A DNA stretch of 64,000 nucleotides from Porcipelethomonas sp964621265 (GCA_964621265.1 CAZULQ010000001.1:124001-188000); one strand, 5' to 3'; numbered from the stretch's first letter, positions 7,823 through 17,240 are shown. Notes: generated by a model not told the origin, from the letters alone. Program-made: numbers and translations.

Positions 7823-8806
7823 ATGCCTGTTATAGAAGTCAGAAATTTAAGAAAAGAATTTAAAACAGTAAAAAAGCAAAAGGGTTTAAAGGGCGCTGTA
7901 AAGGGACTTCTTAAACCCGAAAGAAAATTGGTAACCGCTGTTGATGATGTGAGCTTTTCCATTGAACAGGGTGAAATTGTCGGTTACATAGGCCCTAACG
8001 GTGCAGGAAAAAGTACTACTGTAAAAATGATGTCGGGAATACTCCGCCCTACATCGGGAGAAATACTAATAAACGGAATTTCACCTGTAAAGGACAGAAA
8101 AGCGGTAGTAAAACACCTTGGCGTAGTATTCGGTCAGAGAACACAGCTTTACTGGGATTTAAGGCTCGGTGAAAGCTTTGAACTGCTAAAACGTATTTAT
8201 GATGTTCCAGATGACGTTTACAATGAAAATATGGAAATGATGAACGAGATACTCGACCTTAAAAGCATCGTTGACACACCTGTTCGTCAGCTGTCTCTCG
8301 GTCAGCGTATGAGGGGCGACCTTGCGGCGGCAATGCTTCATTCTCCCGATATACTGTTCCTTGACGAACCGACAATCGGACTTGATGTTGATGCTAAACA
8401 TGCTATCAGAAAATTCATCAGACAGTTAAACGAAACCCGTAAGACTACAATTATTCTCACAACTCACGACCTTGGAGATATTCAGGAGCTTTGCAGGAGA
8501 ATTATCATAATCAATAAGGGCATAGTTATTGAGGACGGTTCGCTTGATGAACTTGCTGACAGAATTGCGCCTTACCGTCAGCTTGTGATTGATTTTTACT
8601 CCGAACAGAATATCACTCATCCAAAAGCTGAAATACTTAAAACTGAGGGCTCAAGAACAATTTACCGCTTTATGAAAAACGATGTCACCGCCGCAAAGCT
8701 TATTGAGGATATAGGCAAACAGGCAAAGATAAAGGATATACGTCTTGAAGAGGCTAATATCGACGATATCATCAGAGTTGCCTATGGCGGAACAAATACT
8801 GATTAA
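7823..8806 (+). CDS. ABC exporter ATP-binding protein
   Basis: A 327-residue NatA/DrrA-type ATPase. The Walker A motif is GPNGAGKST, the Q-loop region is VVFGQRTQLYWDL, the signature is LSLGQRMRGDL, Walker B is ILFLDEPTIGLD and the switch His is in LTTHD. A C-terminal regulatory extension of about 90 residues follows. The strong GGAAAGGAGG ribosome-binding site suggests it is well expressed relative to the two permeases, of which it would power one copy each. All catalytic motifs are intact. It is followed 12 bp later by the DUF5131 gene, probably in the same transcript. Confidence 0.92.
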   Translation: MPVIEVRNLRKEFKTVKKQKGLKGAVKGLLKPERKLVTAVDDVSFSIEQGEIVGYIGPNGAGKSTTVKMMSGILRPTSGEILINGISPVKDRKAVVKHLGVVFGQRTQLYWDLRLGESFELLKRIYDVPDDVYNENMEMMNEILDLKSIVDTPVRQLSLGQRMRGDLAAAMLHSPDILFLDEPTIGLDVDAKHAIRKFIRQLNETRKTTIILTTHDLGDIQELCRRIIIINKGIVIEDGSLDELADRIAPYRQLVIDFYSEQNITHPKAEILKTEGSRTIYRFMKNDVTAAKLIEDIGKQAKIKDIRLEEANIDDIIRVAYGGTNTD

Positions 8807-8818
8807 GAGGAAAGAATT

Positions 8819-9553
8819 ATGCCAATGTGGAATCCATGGAGAGGCTGTAAAAAATGCAGTGAAGGCTGTCTCCACTGCTATATTCATAAAGGTGATGCAA
8901 AACGCTGTATTGATACAAATGAAATCGTAAAAACCAAGGATTTCATAAAACCTGTCCAGCGTCTTAAAAACGGCAGCTACAAAATGAAATCAGGAATTGT
9001 CTACACATGTTTTTCAACTGATTTTCTTATAGAAGAAGCTGATGAGTGGCGCACAGAATGCTGGCAGATGATACGTGAAAGACAGGACTGCACTTTTCTG
9101 TTTCTGACAAAGCGTATCAACAGATTTATGGAGTGCATTCCTGATGACTGGGACGATGGCTATGAAAATGTAGTCGTATGCTGTACTGTTGAAAATCAGA
9201 AAAATGCCGATTATAAGCTTGGGATTTTCAGCACACTCCCTATAAAACATAAATGCATTACTGCACAGCCCCTGCTTGAAAAAATTGATATTGAACAGTA
9301 TCTTGACGATATCGAGCTTGTTGTTGTGGGCGGCGAATCAGACCGCAATGCACGACCGCTTGACTATTCATGGGTGCTTGATATAAGGGAGCAGTGTATC
9401 CGTAAAAACGTGTCCTTTGAGTTCAGACAATGCGGAACGCATTTTATCAAGGACGGAAAAATGTACAAATTACAGACAAAGGATTTATGCAGTCAGGCGA
9501 AAAAAGCGGGAATAAATTATTCATCAGAACCACCCGTAAAACAGGTGATATAA
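8819..9553 (+). CDS. DUF5131 family protein (phage Gp37/Gp68-like, radical-SAM-like Cys motif)
   Basis: A 244-residue protein that starts with the family's characteristic MWNPWRGCKKCSEGCLHCY motif. These cysteines (C.GC..CY) resemble an iron-sulfur/radical SAM site. The later segments FLFLTKR and VVVGGESDRNARPLD are also typical (family GGES...R motif). Members occur in phages and bacterial genomes; the chemistry is not established. GAGGAAAG precedes the ATG. It sits directly behind the exporter ATPase (12 bp), so it may be coexpressed. It is one of the few cargo genes with a phage-associated family. Confidence 0.82.
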   Translation: MPMWNPWRGCKKCSEGCLHCYIHKGDAKRCIDTNEIVKTKDFIKPVQRLKNGSYKMKSGIVYTCFSTDFLIEEADEWRTECWQMIRERQDCTFLFLTKRINRFMECIPDDWDDGYENVVVCCTVENQKNADYKLGIFSTLPIKHKCITAQPLLEKIDIEQYLDDIELVVVGGESDRNARPLDYSWVLDIREQCIRKNVSFEFRQCGTHFIKDGKMYKLQTKDLCSQAKKAGINYSSEPPVKQVI

Positions 9554-9580
9554 TCACAAGTAAAAATCGGAGATACGGAA

Positions 9581-10810
9581 ATGAAAAACAAAACCTTTAT
9601 AAAAATAAAACAAAAAAATGAGCAGGACGCAAACAGAACAGTCGCCAACGTAATGACTATAACCTTTATATTCTTTACGCTGGTTTACATACTGAATCTT
9701 CTGGGGATATTTGTCATCGACACACTTCCTATGAATATCGCATATTTTACGGGAAGCGCATTGCTTCTGCTGCCACAGCTGATTAACAAAATAACAGGAA
9801 CCGAATCAGGTAAGCTTAAATATATCTATGTAAGCCTTTCGGCCGCATATCTTCTTGTAATAGCCTGTGTACTTTCATTCCATGTAGTACTTATGTATAT
9901 TTATCCTATTGCCATAGCGGGAGTTTATTTTTCAAAAAAAATCACCCGTTTTTCCGCGGTAATAACCTCTGTTGTTACAATTGCAGGTCAGCTTACTGCT
10001 TTTTACATAGGACGCCCTGACGATAATTTCACTGATATAAAATCACTTGTGATTTTTGGTATTGCGCCAAGGCTGATTATTCTTTTATGTCTTTCCGCAC
10101 TTTTCGAGCATATAACTCACAGAACCTCTGCACTCCTTGAAGAAGACGCAGAAAACTACGAAAAGCAGCTTGTTTACAGTCGTAATATGATTTATGGCTT
10201 TGCAACTCTTGTGGAAAATCGTGATGAAAACACCGGTGGACACATAAAGCGTACGAGTGTATACAGCGAGCTTCTTGCCAGAAAGCTCAGGGAAAAGGGT
10301 GTATATTCAGATGAGATAACTGAAGAATTCATAAGCTCCATGGCTATGGTTGCGCCACTTCATGACATCGGAAAAATCGCCGTGCCCGACAGTATTCTCT
10401 GCAAACCAGGCAAGCTCACTGACGAGGAATTTGCAGTTATGAAATCCCATTCCGCAAGAGGCGGCGAGATAATAAAGGAAACCTTCAGCGGAATAGAAGA
10501 TGAAAACTTCAAAACTATGGCATATGAGGTTGCACGCAGTCATCATGAAAAATGGAATGGCCGTGGCTATCCGGACGGACTTTCAGGTGAGGATATTCCT
10601 CTTACGGCAAGAATAATGGCAGTTGCTGACGTATTTGATGCCGTATCTGAAAAGCGCTGTTACCGTGACGCTATGCCTCTTGAAAAATGCTTTGCTATAA
10701 TTTCCGAAGGTATAGGACGTGATTTCGACCCTATTGTAGCTGAAACCTTCCTCGAAATGCGTGACGAGATAACACGCATAAGGGAATCAGGAAGTCTCGA
10801 AGTCAGATAA
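9581..10810 (+). CDS. Membrane-anchored HD-GYP domain protein (putative c-di-GMP phosphodiesterase)
   Basis: A 409-residue protein with an N-terminal six-helix membrane region (about residues 22-185) and a C-terminal HD-GYP domain. The metal-binding HD is in APLHDIGKIAVPD, then HSARGGEII, and the signature is HHEKWNGRGYPDGLSGEDIPL. The key residues are intact, which supports hydrolysis of cyclic di-GMP or a related cyclic dinucleotide. The membrane part would be the sensor, but its ligand is unknown. It follows the DUF5131 gene by 27 bp and ends in a hairpin shared with the convergent rhamnogalacturonan lyase gene. Confidence 0.88.
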   Translation: MKNKTFIKIKQKNEQDANRTVANVMTITFIFFTLVYILNLLGIFVIDTLPMNIAYFTGSALLLLPQLINKITGTESGKLKYIYVSLSAAYLLVIACVLSFHVVLMYIYPIAIAGVYFSKKITRFSAVITSVVTIAGQLTAFYIGRPDDNFTDIKSLVIFGIAPRLIILLCLSALFEHITHRTSALLEEDAENYEKQLVYSRNMIYGFATLVENRDENTGGHIKRTSVYSELLARKLREKGVYSDEITEEFISSMAMVAPLHDIGKIAVPDSILCKPGKLTDEEFAVMKSHSARGGEIIKETFSGIEDENFKTMAYEVARSHHEKWNGRGYPDGLSGEDIPLTARIMAVADVFDAVSEKRCYRDAMPLEKCFAIISEGIGRDFDPIVAETFLEMRDEITRIRESGSLEVR

Positions 10811-10835
10811 CTCAAAAAAGTTTCATACAAAAGCA

Positions 10836-10864
10836 ATATCCCCGCAATGCGGGGATATTTTTAT
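10836..10864. terminator. Bidirectional terminator between HD-GYP and rhamnogalacturonan lyase genes
   Basis: A perfect 10-bp stem ATATCCCCGC/GCGGGGATAT is followed by TTTTT on the plus strand, with a T-rich stretch also present on the minus strand. Confidence 0.8.
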
Positions 10865-10886
10865 GCGTATTATATTTTTATACTGC

Positions 10887-13496
10887 TTATGATATCTTTT
10901 CAAAATACCAGTTCTGGCGGGTACTTCCTGTAAACTCCCACTGCTGAACATTTGCGCCTGCACCTGTTTCAGCATTTACAACCTCAACACATTTAGTTTC
11001 ATTTGAACACTTTGTCAGAATCATATATGAACCGTCAGGATTACGCTTGAGCCTGAACTTCTGTGCATCATCACCGTCTGATGTCCATATCTGAACATTT
11101 GCGCCGTTAGTGTTTTCACCGTCCGCAACATCAAGATAACAGCTGGTTCCGTCTGAAAGCTTAGAGATAATGTAATAATATCCGTCTCCTGCGTCCTTTA
11201 CAGTCCATGTGTTGTTTGCCTTTTCAGCAACCTTGGCGTACTGCTGTACATTAGTACCGTTATCACGGCTTGACTTATACACGTCCATACAGCGTCCGCT
11301 GTTTACATTTCTTATAGCATAAACAGCGCCCTCATCAAGTGAAGCCTCTCCAACATAGCTGATATCAGGAGTTTCAGGCTGTTCCATACCATAGCCGAGG
11401 AAGTAGTCAAGTACATTTGCCTGATAGTAACCCTTTGCAGTCATGCAGTTTCTATAAGCAGGGTTCTGTGCAAGACAGTAAATTCGCTCGTTGCTTGCGT
11501 GAGTTGTAGAATAGATTACAAGCTCGTCAGTATCGTAGTTTACATGAACGCTTTCCTCTCTCCAGTCGCCGATAATATCAGCATGAAGCATACCTACTCC
11601 ACGTTCACTTCCGCTTGAGCCGTATATCTTCCAGTAAGTATCAACTCTTTCAACGCCCTTAGTTTCGTAGTTCCACTTTTCAATCTTGCCCTCATTATAT
11701 GACTCACTGAAAAGGTCACCGTCCCAGAAGACACGGAATACAGGGTACATATAGTTACTTGAAATAAGCTGATTGTCCATAGAATAAAGTCCATGGAATG
11801 ACCACACCTCAAGGCCCTCATAATTCGGGTCAATATCGCCGATATTTCCACGGCCTACGTCAGCTGTACCCTCAGCCGCATAGTGTTCCCAGATAAGCTT
11901 GCCTGTTGAAGCGTTATAGAAATATTCAAGCTGTCCGCTTGGATTATCCTGCTGAATACCATAGCCCATCATTTCTTTTCCATTGTTTGCATTGCAGAAT
12001 GAACCCACATACCAGCGGTCGCCGTGAACAACGTTAGGAACAACATATCTGAGGCTTCCGTCGCCGTTGAGTGCATAGCCCATGTGGAGAACCTCGTCCT
12101 TGCCGTCATAATCAACGTCGGCAATACGGATATTGTGTGCTTCTGCACCGTAACAGCCAGCCTTCCACTGCTGAACGAAATCACCGTTTTCATATGTATA
12201 AGCTACATTATAGCTGTTGAAGGACTTGTCGTCATTTCTGTTCTTCACCCAGCATACAAGCGAAGGCTTGACACCGTCCAGATACCCAATTTCCATCATA
12301 CAAGCCTTAGGGCCTGCTTCAATCTTGTCATCAGGAACTGGTGCTGTATCCTGAAGTGCGCCTGTCATGCCGTCGATAACAGCAATCGCCTGACCGTTTG
12401 TGACACTATTGGAATAAACCTGACCGTCGCCGAACTTTACGCCGTCAGCAATACGAAGCATAACTTCTGCATAGCCGTCACAGTCAATGTCATAGACGGT
12501 TGCACCGTCCCACATACCAACGTCAATTGTTGACGCACCAGGTTCAATCTGATAGCGGTCTGTACTGTTGTAGCCCATATCTATTGTCCAGAGGTAAGTG
12601 CCGTCGCTCAGATATGCTTCAAGCTTCTGTGTTTCCTCGTCAACTCTGTCGATAAGGTAATCGTATGCCCCGTCGCCATTGAAGTCGCCCGGCCATACAA
12701 AGTGAACTGTTCCGCCATCCTTGATAGGCACTGTGAAATACGCGCCCGCACCTTTGTTTGCAGGTAATGTATAGCTTCCGTCGGTATTTCTCTCAACGCC
12801 GTTATAGACAGTCTTTACAGAATATGTATTTGCCTTTGTAAGGTCTGCCGTGTTGTCTGTATAATTAGTGCCTCCTGTGAGAACTTCGCTGTTGAGCTTT
12901 ACAGTCTCGCCGTCAGTTGTTCTGTATACATTAAAGCCGATATCTGATTCGTCAGAGGCAAGAAGTCTCCAGCTGACAAATACGCCCTTACCTGAATTAA
13001 GTGCAACAACACCTCTGTCAAGCTTTTCCATCATACGGCTGCCCGTGAGTGTTTTCAGTCCGTCATAAGGCTCTGTAGTTGCCTCTGTCGGAGGTTCTGT
13101 TGTAGGTTCCTCCATCGGTGTTTCGGTAGTTGGCTCTGTTGGTGGTTCAGTCGGTTCCTCATGCTCATAAATCGTACCCGCAGGGAAACTGTCAATTCTT
13201 CTGACAAGAAAGTCTCCGAGCATTGTCATATCAGCTATGTCAAAAGCTCCGCTTTCATCAAGGTCACAGATTTCTTTCTGTATACTTGTAACCCCGTTTG
13301 AATTTGCATAAAGTCTTTTCATGCTGATTAAATCGAATACATCAAGGCGGTCGTTGCTGTCAACATCACCATAGACGTATGTCGCTGCTGCCTGTACTGA
13401 AGTTTCCTTCGGCACAAGCACTGTACTCTGAAACGCAACTGCGGCTGTTAAGACGCCTGCTGTAAGCGCACAGAGCTTACGCTGTAATTTTTTCAT
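10887..13496 (-). CDS. Secreted PL11 rhamnogalacturonan lyase with dockerin and ricin-type CBM13
   Basis: An 869-residue secreted enzyme that would cleave the rhamnogalacturonan I backbone of pectin by beta-elimination. Domains in order: signal peptide (about 1-37); type I dockerin (about 42-100) with calcium loops GDVDSNDRLDVFDL and CDLDESGAFDIADM; Pro/Thr/Glu linker (about 108-145); PL11 beta-propeller with Asp-rich metal loops (PGDFNGDGAYDYL, IADVDYDGKDEV); and a ricin-B/CBM13 trefoil (about 725-869, with repeated QxW-like motifs). The dockerin indicates attachment to a cohesin scaffold. GGAGG precedes the ATG, and it has its own promoter at 13528-13556. The dockerin is N-terminal here, while those of the other dockerin proteins in the window are internal or C-terminal. 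It lies downstream of two GH43 genes. Confidence 0.92.
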   Translation of the reverse strand: MKKLQRKLCALTAGVLTAAVAFQSTVLVPKETSVQAAATYVYGDVDSNDRLDVFDLISMKRLYANSNGVTSIQKEICDLDESGAFDIADMTMLGDFLVRRIDSFPAGTIYEHEEPTEPPTEPTTETPMEEPTTEPPTEATTEPYDGLKTLTGSRMMEKLDRGVVALNSGKGVFVSWRLLASDESDIGFNVYRTTDGETVKLNSEVLTGGTNYTDNTADLTKANTYSVKTVYNGVERNTDGSYTLPANKGAGAYFTVPIKDGGTVHFVWPGDFNGDGAYDYLIDRVDEETQKLEAYLSDGTYLWTIDMGYNSTDRYQIEPGASTIDVGMWDGATVYDIDCDGYAEVMLRIADGVKFGDGQVYSNSVTNGQAIAVIDGMTGALQDTAPVPDDKIEAGPKACMMEIGYLDGVKPSLVCWVKNRNDDKSFNSYNVAYTYENGDFVQQWKAGCYGAEAHNIRIADVDYDGKDEVLHMGYALNGDGSLRYVVPNVVHGDRWYVGSFCNANNGKEMMGYGIQQDNPSGQLEYFYNASTGKLIWEHYAAEGTADVGRGNIGDIDPNYEGLEVWSFHGLYSMDNQLISSNYMYPVFRVFWDGDLFSESYNEGKIEKWNYETKGVERVDTYWKIYGSSGSERGVGMLHADIIGDWREESVHVNYDTDELVIYSTTHASNERIYCLAQNPAYRNCMTAKGYYQANVLDYFLGYGMEQPETPDISYVGEASLDEGAVYAIRNVNSGRCMDVYKSSRDNGTNVQQYAKVAEKANNTWTVKDAGDGYYYIISKLSDGTSCYLDVADGENTNGANVQIWTSDGDDAQKFRLKRNPDGSYMILTKCSNETKCVEVVNAETGAGANVQQWEFTGSTRQNWYFEKIS

Positions 13497-13527
13497 AAAA
13501 TTCCTCCATATATATCTTTATGAACAT

Positions 13528-13556
13528 ATTATAGATAAATTTGTTGAATTTGTCAA
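13528..13556 (-). promoter_or_regulatory. Vegetative promoter of the rhamnogalacturonan lyase gene
   Basis: On the minus strand TTGACA (13551-13556), a 17-bp spacer and TATAAT (13528-13533): both hexamers match the housekeeping consensus perfectly. It lies about 32 bp upstream of the start codon. Confidence 0.8.
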
Positions 13557-13614
13557 TAGTTTATTGTCTCAAAAATATTGCGTTTTAAACTGTTGATACA
13601 TATTGCTCATATAA

Positions 13615-15660
13615 CTAGTTTTCATCAAACACAAGACCGCTTACTGAAATATTATACGTTATAGATGTATATGGAACTTCAACGCCGTCAACCATAAGAG
13701 CCATTCTGTATCCAATCCAGTCAATGTCAGTTTCAGCCGCAACAATTCCGTTTTCCGCCGTGCCATAGATTACAGCACCTATTCCTGCCCCGCCCCAGCC
13801 GTTTGCAAGACCATTTGTAGCAACAGTTGCAGGGTCGAGTTCCTTTTCTACAGGGATTTCAACTATTCCATTTTCAGTTTCAAATCCGAGCGACCTGACA
13901 TATACCTTATAGGTTGCCTCTGTATTCGGATTTAAGAAACCTATATTGAGTACGTCACTTTCCTTGTCAAAGGAAGATGACTTCACAGAGTATTCCCCGT
14001 CTCCTGTCATTTCAAGAACAGCTGAGTGGCTTGGGCCCGGATTTTCAGCCTGTCCCGAAATAACCAGTGTTTCGTATGGCACCTCAGCAGAATCCATTGC
14101 TTCTTCAGGTCTGAGTTCCTTTTCTCCTTTAGTAAACTGCCATGCGCCAAGTTCAATATCTGCAGAGGAGAATACAAGATAAATATTATGGTTTCTGCCG
14201 TCAAACTCTGCAAAATCAGCACTGCGTACCCATGTATATTCATCACAGTCAAATTCTATAAACGCCGCCGCTTCGTTTGAAAGGTCATCAAGGCGGACTT
14301 CAATTCTGCCCTTACCTTTAACCTTAGCTGTAAATTCCGATGCGCCGTAACCAAAATCCGCACCCTTCACATAAATCCATGCACCGTCTGTATTGCTCTT
14401 TGCCGCAGGATTTACAGTATCTGTGTAACCGATATCCGCCGAAGTAAACATAACAGCCCCGCTGTTTTCGCTGTAAGGGTCAAGCAGTTTAATCTGCTCA
14501 ACACCCTTTCGTGATGCCGCAGTAATAGGAATTTCTCCTGTTTCGTTATTCATAGGCAGATAGTCGACCATAAGACTTCTGAAGCCCGCTGTACCGCCCT
14601 GCAGTTCCTCCAGAAGAAGAGTGTGGTGAAGAATATAGTTTGTGCCCTGATACTCGCAGAAATGAGTGTGATTGTTACCCCAGCGAAGACCTGACTCGCC
14701 TTCTGCATTCTGTCCTGAATTGTAGAAATAAGCACCTCTGTATTCCCAGCTTTCGCTGTCAAGCGGAGTTCTGGTAGTAAGATATGCCATACTGCATGTA
14801 GGCGGTGTGTCAATACCCTCATAGTCCCAGCCTGCTCCACGCTGCTGCCAGTCAGTACTGTAAGTATAGAAGTATGTACCGTCAATGTAATTAAGCTCAC
14901 TCGCCTCAAAGAAATACGGTGCGTCAATGGAAACAAATTCGCTGTCAAATGAAAGCATATCATCACCGAGTTTTACCACCTTAGGGACTTTGGTATGTAC
15001 CTTGTTTCCTGATGCATTAACTCCACCGCCGAAGCTCAGCCAGCCTGTACCGTTTTCATCAATGCAAACGCCAGGGTCAAACGGCGCTGGACAGTTTTCA
15101 AGTCCAGGCATATTCTGATAAACGAGCGGCTCACCGAGCGGGTCACTCCAGGGTCCCAATGGATTTGTTGCCGTAATGACGCCAACGCCGTTGCCATTGT
15201 TTGAGAAATAAAGATAGAAATGTGTCTTACCGTCCTTTTCCTTACGGGATACAATGGACGGTGCCCAGGAATTCTGAATCCATGGTGCAATTTCACCTGT
15301 CTCAATTCTGCCATGATACACCCAGTTTACCATATCATCTGTCGAGAACACTACAAGCGACTTTATCTGGTCATAGTCATTTGTGGTATCCTGTTCAGCC
15401 TGCTGAGTATCGTTTGTTCCGTAAACATAAAGCCTGCCCTTATATTCTACAGCAGTAGGGTCGGCACAGAACACATTCGGAGAAATCGGGTTTGAATTAC
15501 GTTCTGTTTTGTATACGTTTTCACTCACTTCATTAATGATAATGCCGTTATTCAGACTGTCAATCACAGTCTTTTCAGGCTTGTCGGTATCACAGCCGAC
15601 AGTTAAGCCCATTACCGCCACACAAAGAGCCGCAGTAAGTTTCTTAATTACATATCTCAT
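13615..15660 (-). CDS. GH43-family glycosidase lipoprotein with C-terminal CBM6-like domain
   Basis: A 681-residue surface lipoprotein. The signal peptide ends in a lipobox (LTVGC, Cys about 23). The GH43 five-blade propeller follows: the catalytic base Asp is in FCADPTAVEYKGRLY, the pKa-modulating Asp in FDPGVCIDENGTGWLSFGG, and the acid Glu in FFEASELNYIDG. A CBM6-like carbohydrate-binding region (about 400-510) and a further C-terminal domain follow. GH43 enzymes are mostly arabinosidases, xylosidases or galactan-active enzymes; the pectin locus suggests pectin side chains. An AAAGGAG ribosome-binding site precedes the ATG. The gene starts 13 bp after its cytoplasmic paralogue at 15674, which gives an operon pair with one enzyme outside and one inside. 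Confidence 0.88.
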   Translation of the reverse strand: MRYVIKKLTAALCVAVMGLTVGCDTDKPEKTVIDSLNNGIIINEVSENVYKTERNSNPISPNVFCADPTAVEYKGRLYVYGTNDTQQAEQDTTNDYDQIKSLVVFSTDDMVNWVYHGRIETGEIAPWIQNSWAPSIVSRKEKDGKTHFYLYFSNNGNGVGVITATNPLGPWSDPLGEPLVYQNMPGLENCPAPFDPGVCIDENGTGWLSFGGGVNASGNKVHTKVPKVVKLGDDMLSFDSEFVSIDAPYFFEASELNYIDGTYFYTYSTDWQQRGAGWDYEGIDTPPTCSMAYLTTRTPLDSESWEYRGAYFYNSGQNAEGESGLRWGNNHTHFCEYQGTNYILHHTLLLEELQGGTAGFRSLMVDYLPMNNETGEIPITAASRKGVEQIKLLDPYSENSGAVMFTSADIGYTDTVNPAAKSNTDGAWIYVKGADFGYGASEFTAKVKGKGRIEVRLDDLSNEAAAFIEFDCDEYTWVRSADFAEFDGRNHNIYLVFSSADIELGAWQFTKGEKELRPEEAMDSAEVPYETLVISGQAENPGPSHSAVLEMTGDGEYSVKSSSFDKESDVLNIGFLNPNTEATYKVYVRSLGFETENGIVEIPVEKELDPATVATNGLANGWGGAGIGAVIYGTAENGIVAAETDIDWIGYRMALMVDGVEVPYTSITYNISVSGLVFDEN

Positions 15661-15673
15661 TTAATTGCTCCTT

Positions 15674-17077
15674 TCACTGAGCCTGCCATGTTTCAAGGCA
15701 GATATTCTTTTCCGAAAACACAAAATACAGATTATGAACATCTTTGATATTCGCAGTCAGTTCAGCGTTTAATTTTGTATAATCCTCAGACTGTATTTCA
15801 ATGCATGCAAAAGGCTCTGAGGCTCTTTCATCAAGGCGGATTTCTATTCTTCCCTTGCCCTTTGCAGTAAGACTGATGAGTTTGGCACCACTTGCGAAAT
15901 CAACGCCCCTGATATATGTCCATGCACCCTCACAGAGAGATTTCACAGCCATTCTCCCCTGCTCACACTCCTCATACCACACATCTGCACAAGTGAACAT
16001 TTCAGCGCCGCTATGCTTGTTATACGGAGATAAACTGCATATCTGCGACACGCCTTCCCTTGTAGGTTTTGCAGATGGAAATTCGGATTTGTCATACGGT
16101 AGATAATCTGCACACATACAACGAAATCCGCCCTTTGTCTTCATGCGTTCCTGAATATGCATAGTGTGATGGAGAATATACTTATTGCCGCGATATTCCA
16201 TAATGTGAGTATGATTGTTGCACCACTCCATACCCGAATCACCTGCATTAAGGAAAAAGCCGCCACGGAATTTCCAGCTGTCGCTGTCAAGCAGAGTTTC
16301 AGTTGTCATATATCCCATACTGCATATTGCAGGAGCAGGAATATCGGTGCGGTTCCAGTTGTCTCTTACCTGCCAGTCGGTACTGTAAGAGTAAAAAAAT
16401 CTGCCGTCTATATAATTAAGCTCACTTGCTTCAAAGAAATACGGTGCGTCAATGGAAACAAACCCGCTGTCAAACGAAAGCATATCCTTTCCGAGCTTTA
16501 CTATTTTAGGAACCTTTGTATATACTTCCGACCCTCTTGCCTCAGTTCCGCCACCGAAGCTCAGCCAGCCTGTACCGTATTCATCAATGCAAACGCCAGG
16601 GTCAAACGGCGCAGGACAGTTTTCAAGTCCGGGCATATTCTGATAAACGAGCGGCTTACCCAGTGGGTCACTCCATGGCCCGAGCGGGTGAGTTGCGGTC
16701 ATCACTCCGACACCACAGCCATTGTTTGAAAAGTATAGATAAAAGTGTGTCAGCCCGTCATCTTCAATTCGTGAAACAATTGATGGTGCCCATGAATTTA
16801 CAATCCATGGAGCAACTTTTGCAGTATCTATGATTCCGTGATATTTCCAGTTTGCCATATCATCAGTTGAAAATATCACGAACGATTTAATATGCTCATA
16901 ACTGTTTTTGCCGTCATCACCCACAGCCTCATACTGCTGATGGTCATTAGTGCCGAATATATACAGTCTGCCTTCGTATTCCACCCCGGTAGGGTCAGCA
17001 CAGAACACATTCGGAGAAACAGGATTTGCACATTCTTCCGGCTTGAATGTATTTGTACTTATCTTAATTTCTGACAT
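15674..17077 (-). CDS. Cytoplasmic GH43-family glycosidase (paralogue of the downstream lipoprotein)
   Basis: A 467-residue GH43 enzyme without a signal peptide. It is closely similar to the first two-thirds of the adjacent lipoprotein: same NPxSPNVFCADPT, FDPGVCIDEYGTGWLSFGG and FFEASELNYIDG catalytic stretches. A CBM6-like region follows from about residue 370. It would finish hydrolysis of imported oligosaccharides. It is first in the minus-strand operon, starts behind a GAGGTGA ribosome-binding site and has a strong promoter at 17107-17135 facing the divergent regulator. The similarity indicates tandem duplication, followed by gain or loss of the export signal and C-terminal domain. Confidence 0.88.
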   Translation of the reverse strand: MSEIKISTNTFKPEECANPVSPNVFCADPTGVEYEGRLYIFGTNDHQQYEAVGDDGKNSYEHIKSFVIFSTDDMANWKYHGIIDTAKVAPWIVNSWAPSIVSRIEDDGLTHFYLYFSNNGCGVGVMTATHPLGPWSDPLGKPLVYQNMPGLENCPAPFDPGVCIDEYGTGWLSFGGGTEARGSEVYTKVPKIVKLGKDMLSFDSGFVSIDAPYFFEASELNYIDGRFFYSYSTDWQVRDNWNRTDIPAPAICSMGYMTTETLLDSDSWKFRGGFFLNAGDSGMEWCNNHTHIMEYRGNKYILHHTMHIQERMKTKGGFRCMCADYLPYDKSEFPSAKPTREGVSQICSLSPYNKHSGAEMFTCADVWYEECEQGRMAVKSLCEGAWTYIRGVDFASGAKLISLTAKGKGRIEIRLDERASEPFACIEIQSEDYTKLNAELTANIKDVHNLYFVFSEKNICLETWQAQ

Positions 17078-17106
17078 AGCTGTTCACCTCAGGTTGTTTT
17101 TTCTTC

Positions 17107-17135
17107 ATTATATAAGGTGGAGTGGCTTAAGTCAA
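17107..17135 (-). promoter_or_regulatory. Promoter of the GH43 operon
   Basis: On the minus strand TTGACT (17130-17135), 17 bp, TATAAT (17107-17112). One arm of the inverted repeat AAGGTGGA (17114-17121) lies in the spacer, so a bound regulator would affect polymerase directly. Confidence 0.75.
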
Positions 17136-17161
17136 TAGCAGATATACGTTTTATCCACCTT
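17114..17161. promoter_or_regulatory. Inverted repeat (candidate operator) between GH43 operon and its regulator
   Basis: AAGGTGGA (17114-17121) and TCCACCTT (17154-17161) are perfect 8-bp inverted arms with centres 40 bp apart, about four helical turns. This suits a dimeric AraC-type protein bound to one DNA face. The likely ligand-responsive regulator is encoded at 17241. Confidence 0.55.
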
Positions 17162-17186
17162 TTCTATATAATATACACTTTTTGTG

Positions 17187-17215
17187 TTGACACTGAAAAT
17201 GAAATGCCGTATAAT
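17187..17215 (+). promoter_or_regulatory. Promoter of the LacI/AraC-type regulator gene
   Basis: TTGACA (17187-17192), 17-bp spacer, TATAAT (17210-17215): a full consensus match, divergent from the GH43 promoter. Confidence 0.8.
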
Positions 17216-17240
17216 ATAGTAAAAAAAGGTGGTGACAGAT

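Noticed and set aside
12024..12533. A 169-residue plus-strand ORF inside the rhamnogalacturonan lyase gene
   Set aside because: It is the antisense shadow of a clear PL11 coding sequence, without a ribosome-binding site or any recognisable domain.
14550..14966. 138-residue ORF inside the GH43 lipoprotein gene
   Set aside because: It lies in another frame of a conserved GH43 sequence and shows no independent features.
16157..16729. 190-residue plus-strand ORF opposite the cytoplasmic GH43 gene
   Set aside because: It is an antisense shadow; the GH43 catalytic motifs on the minus strand account for this region.
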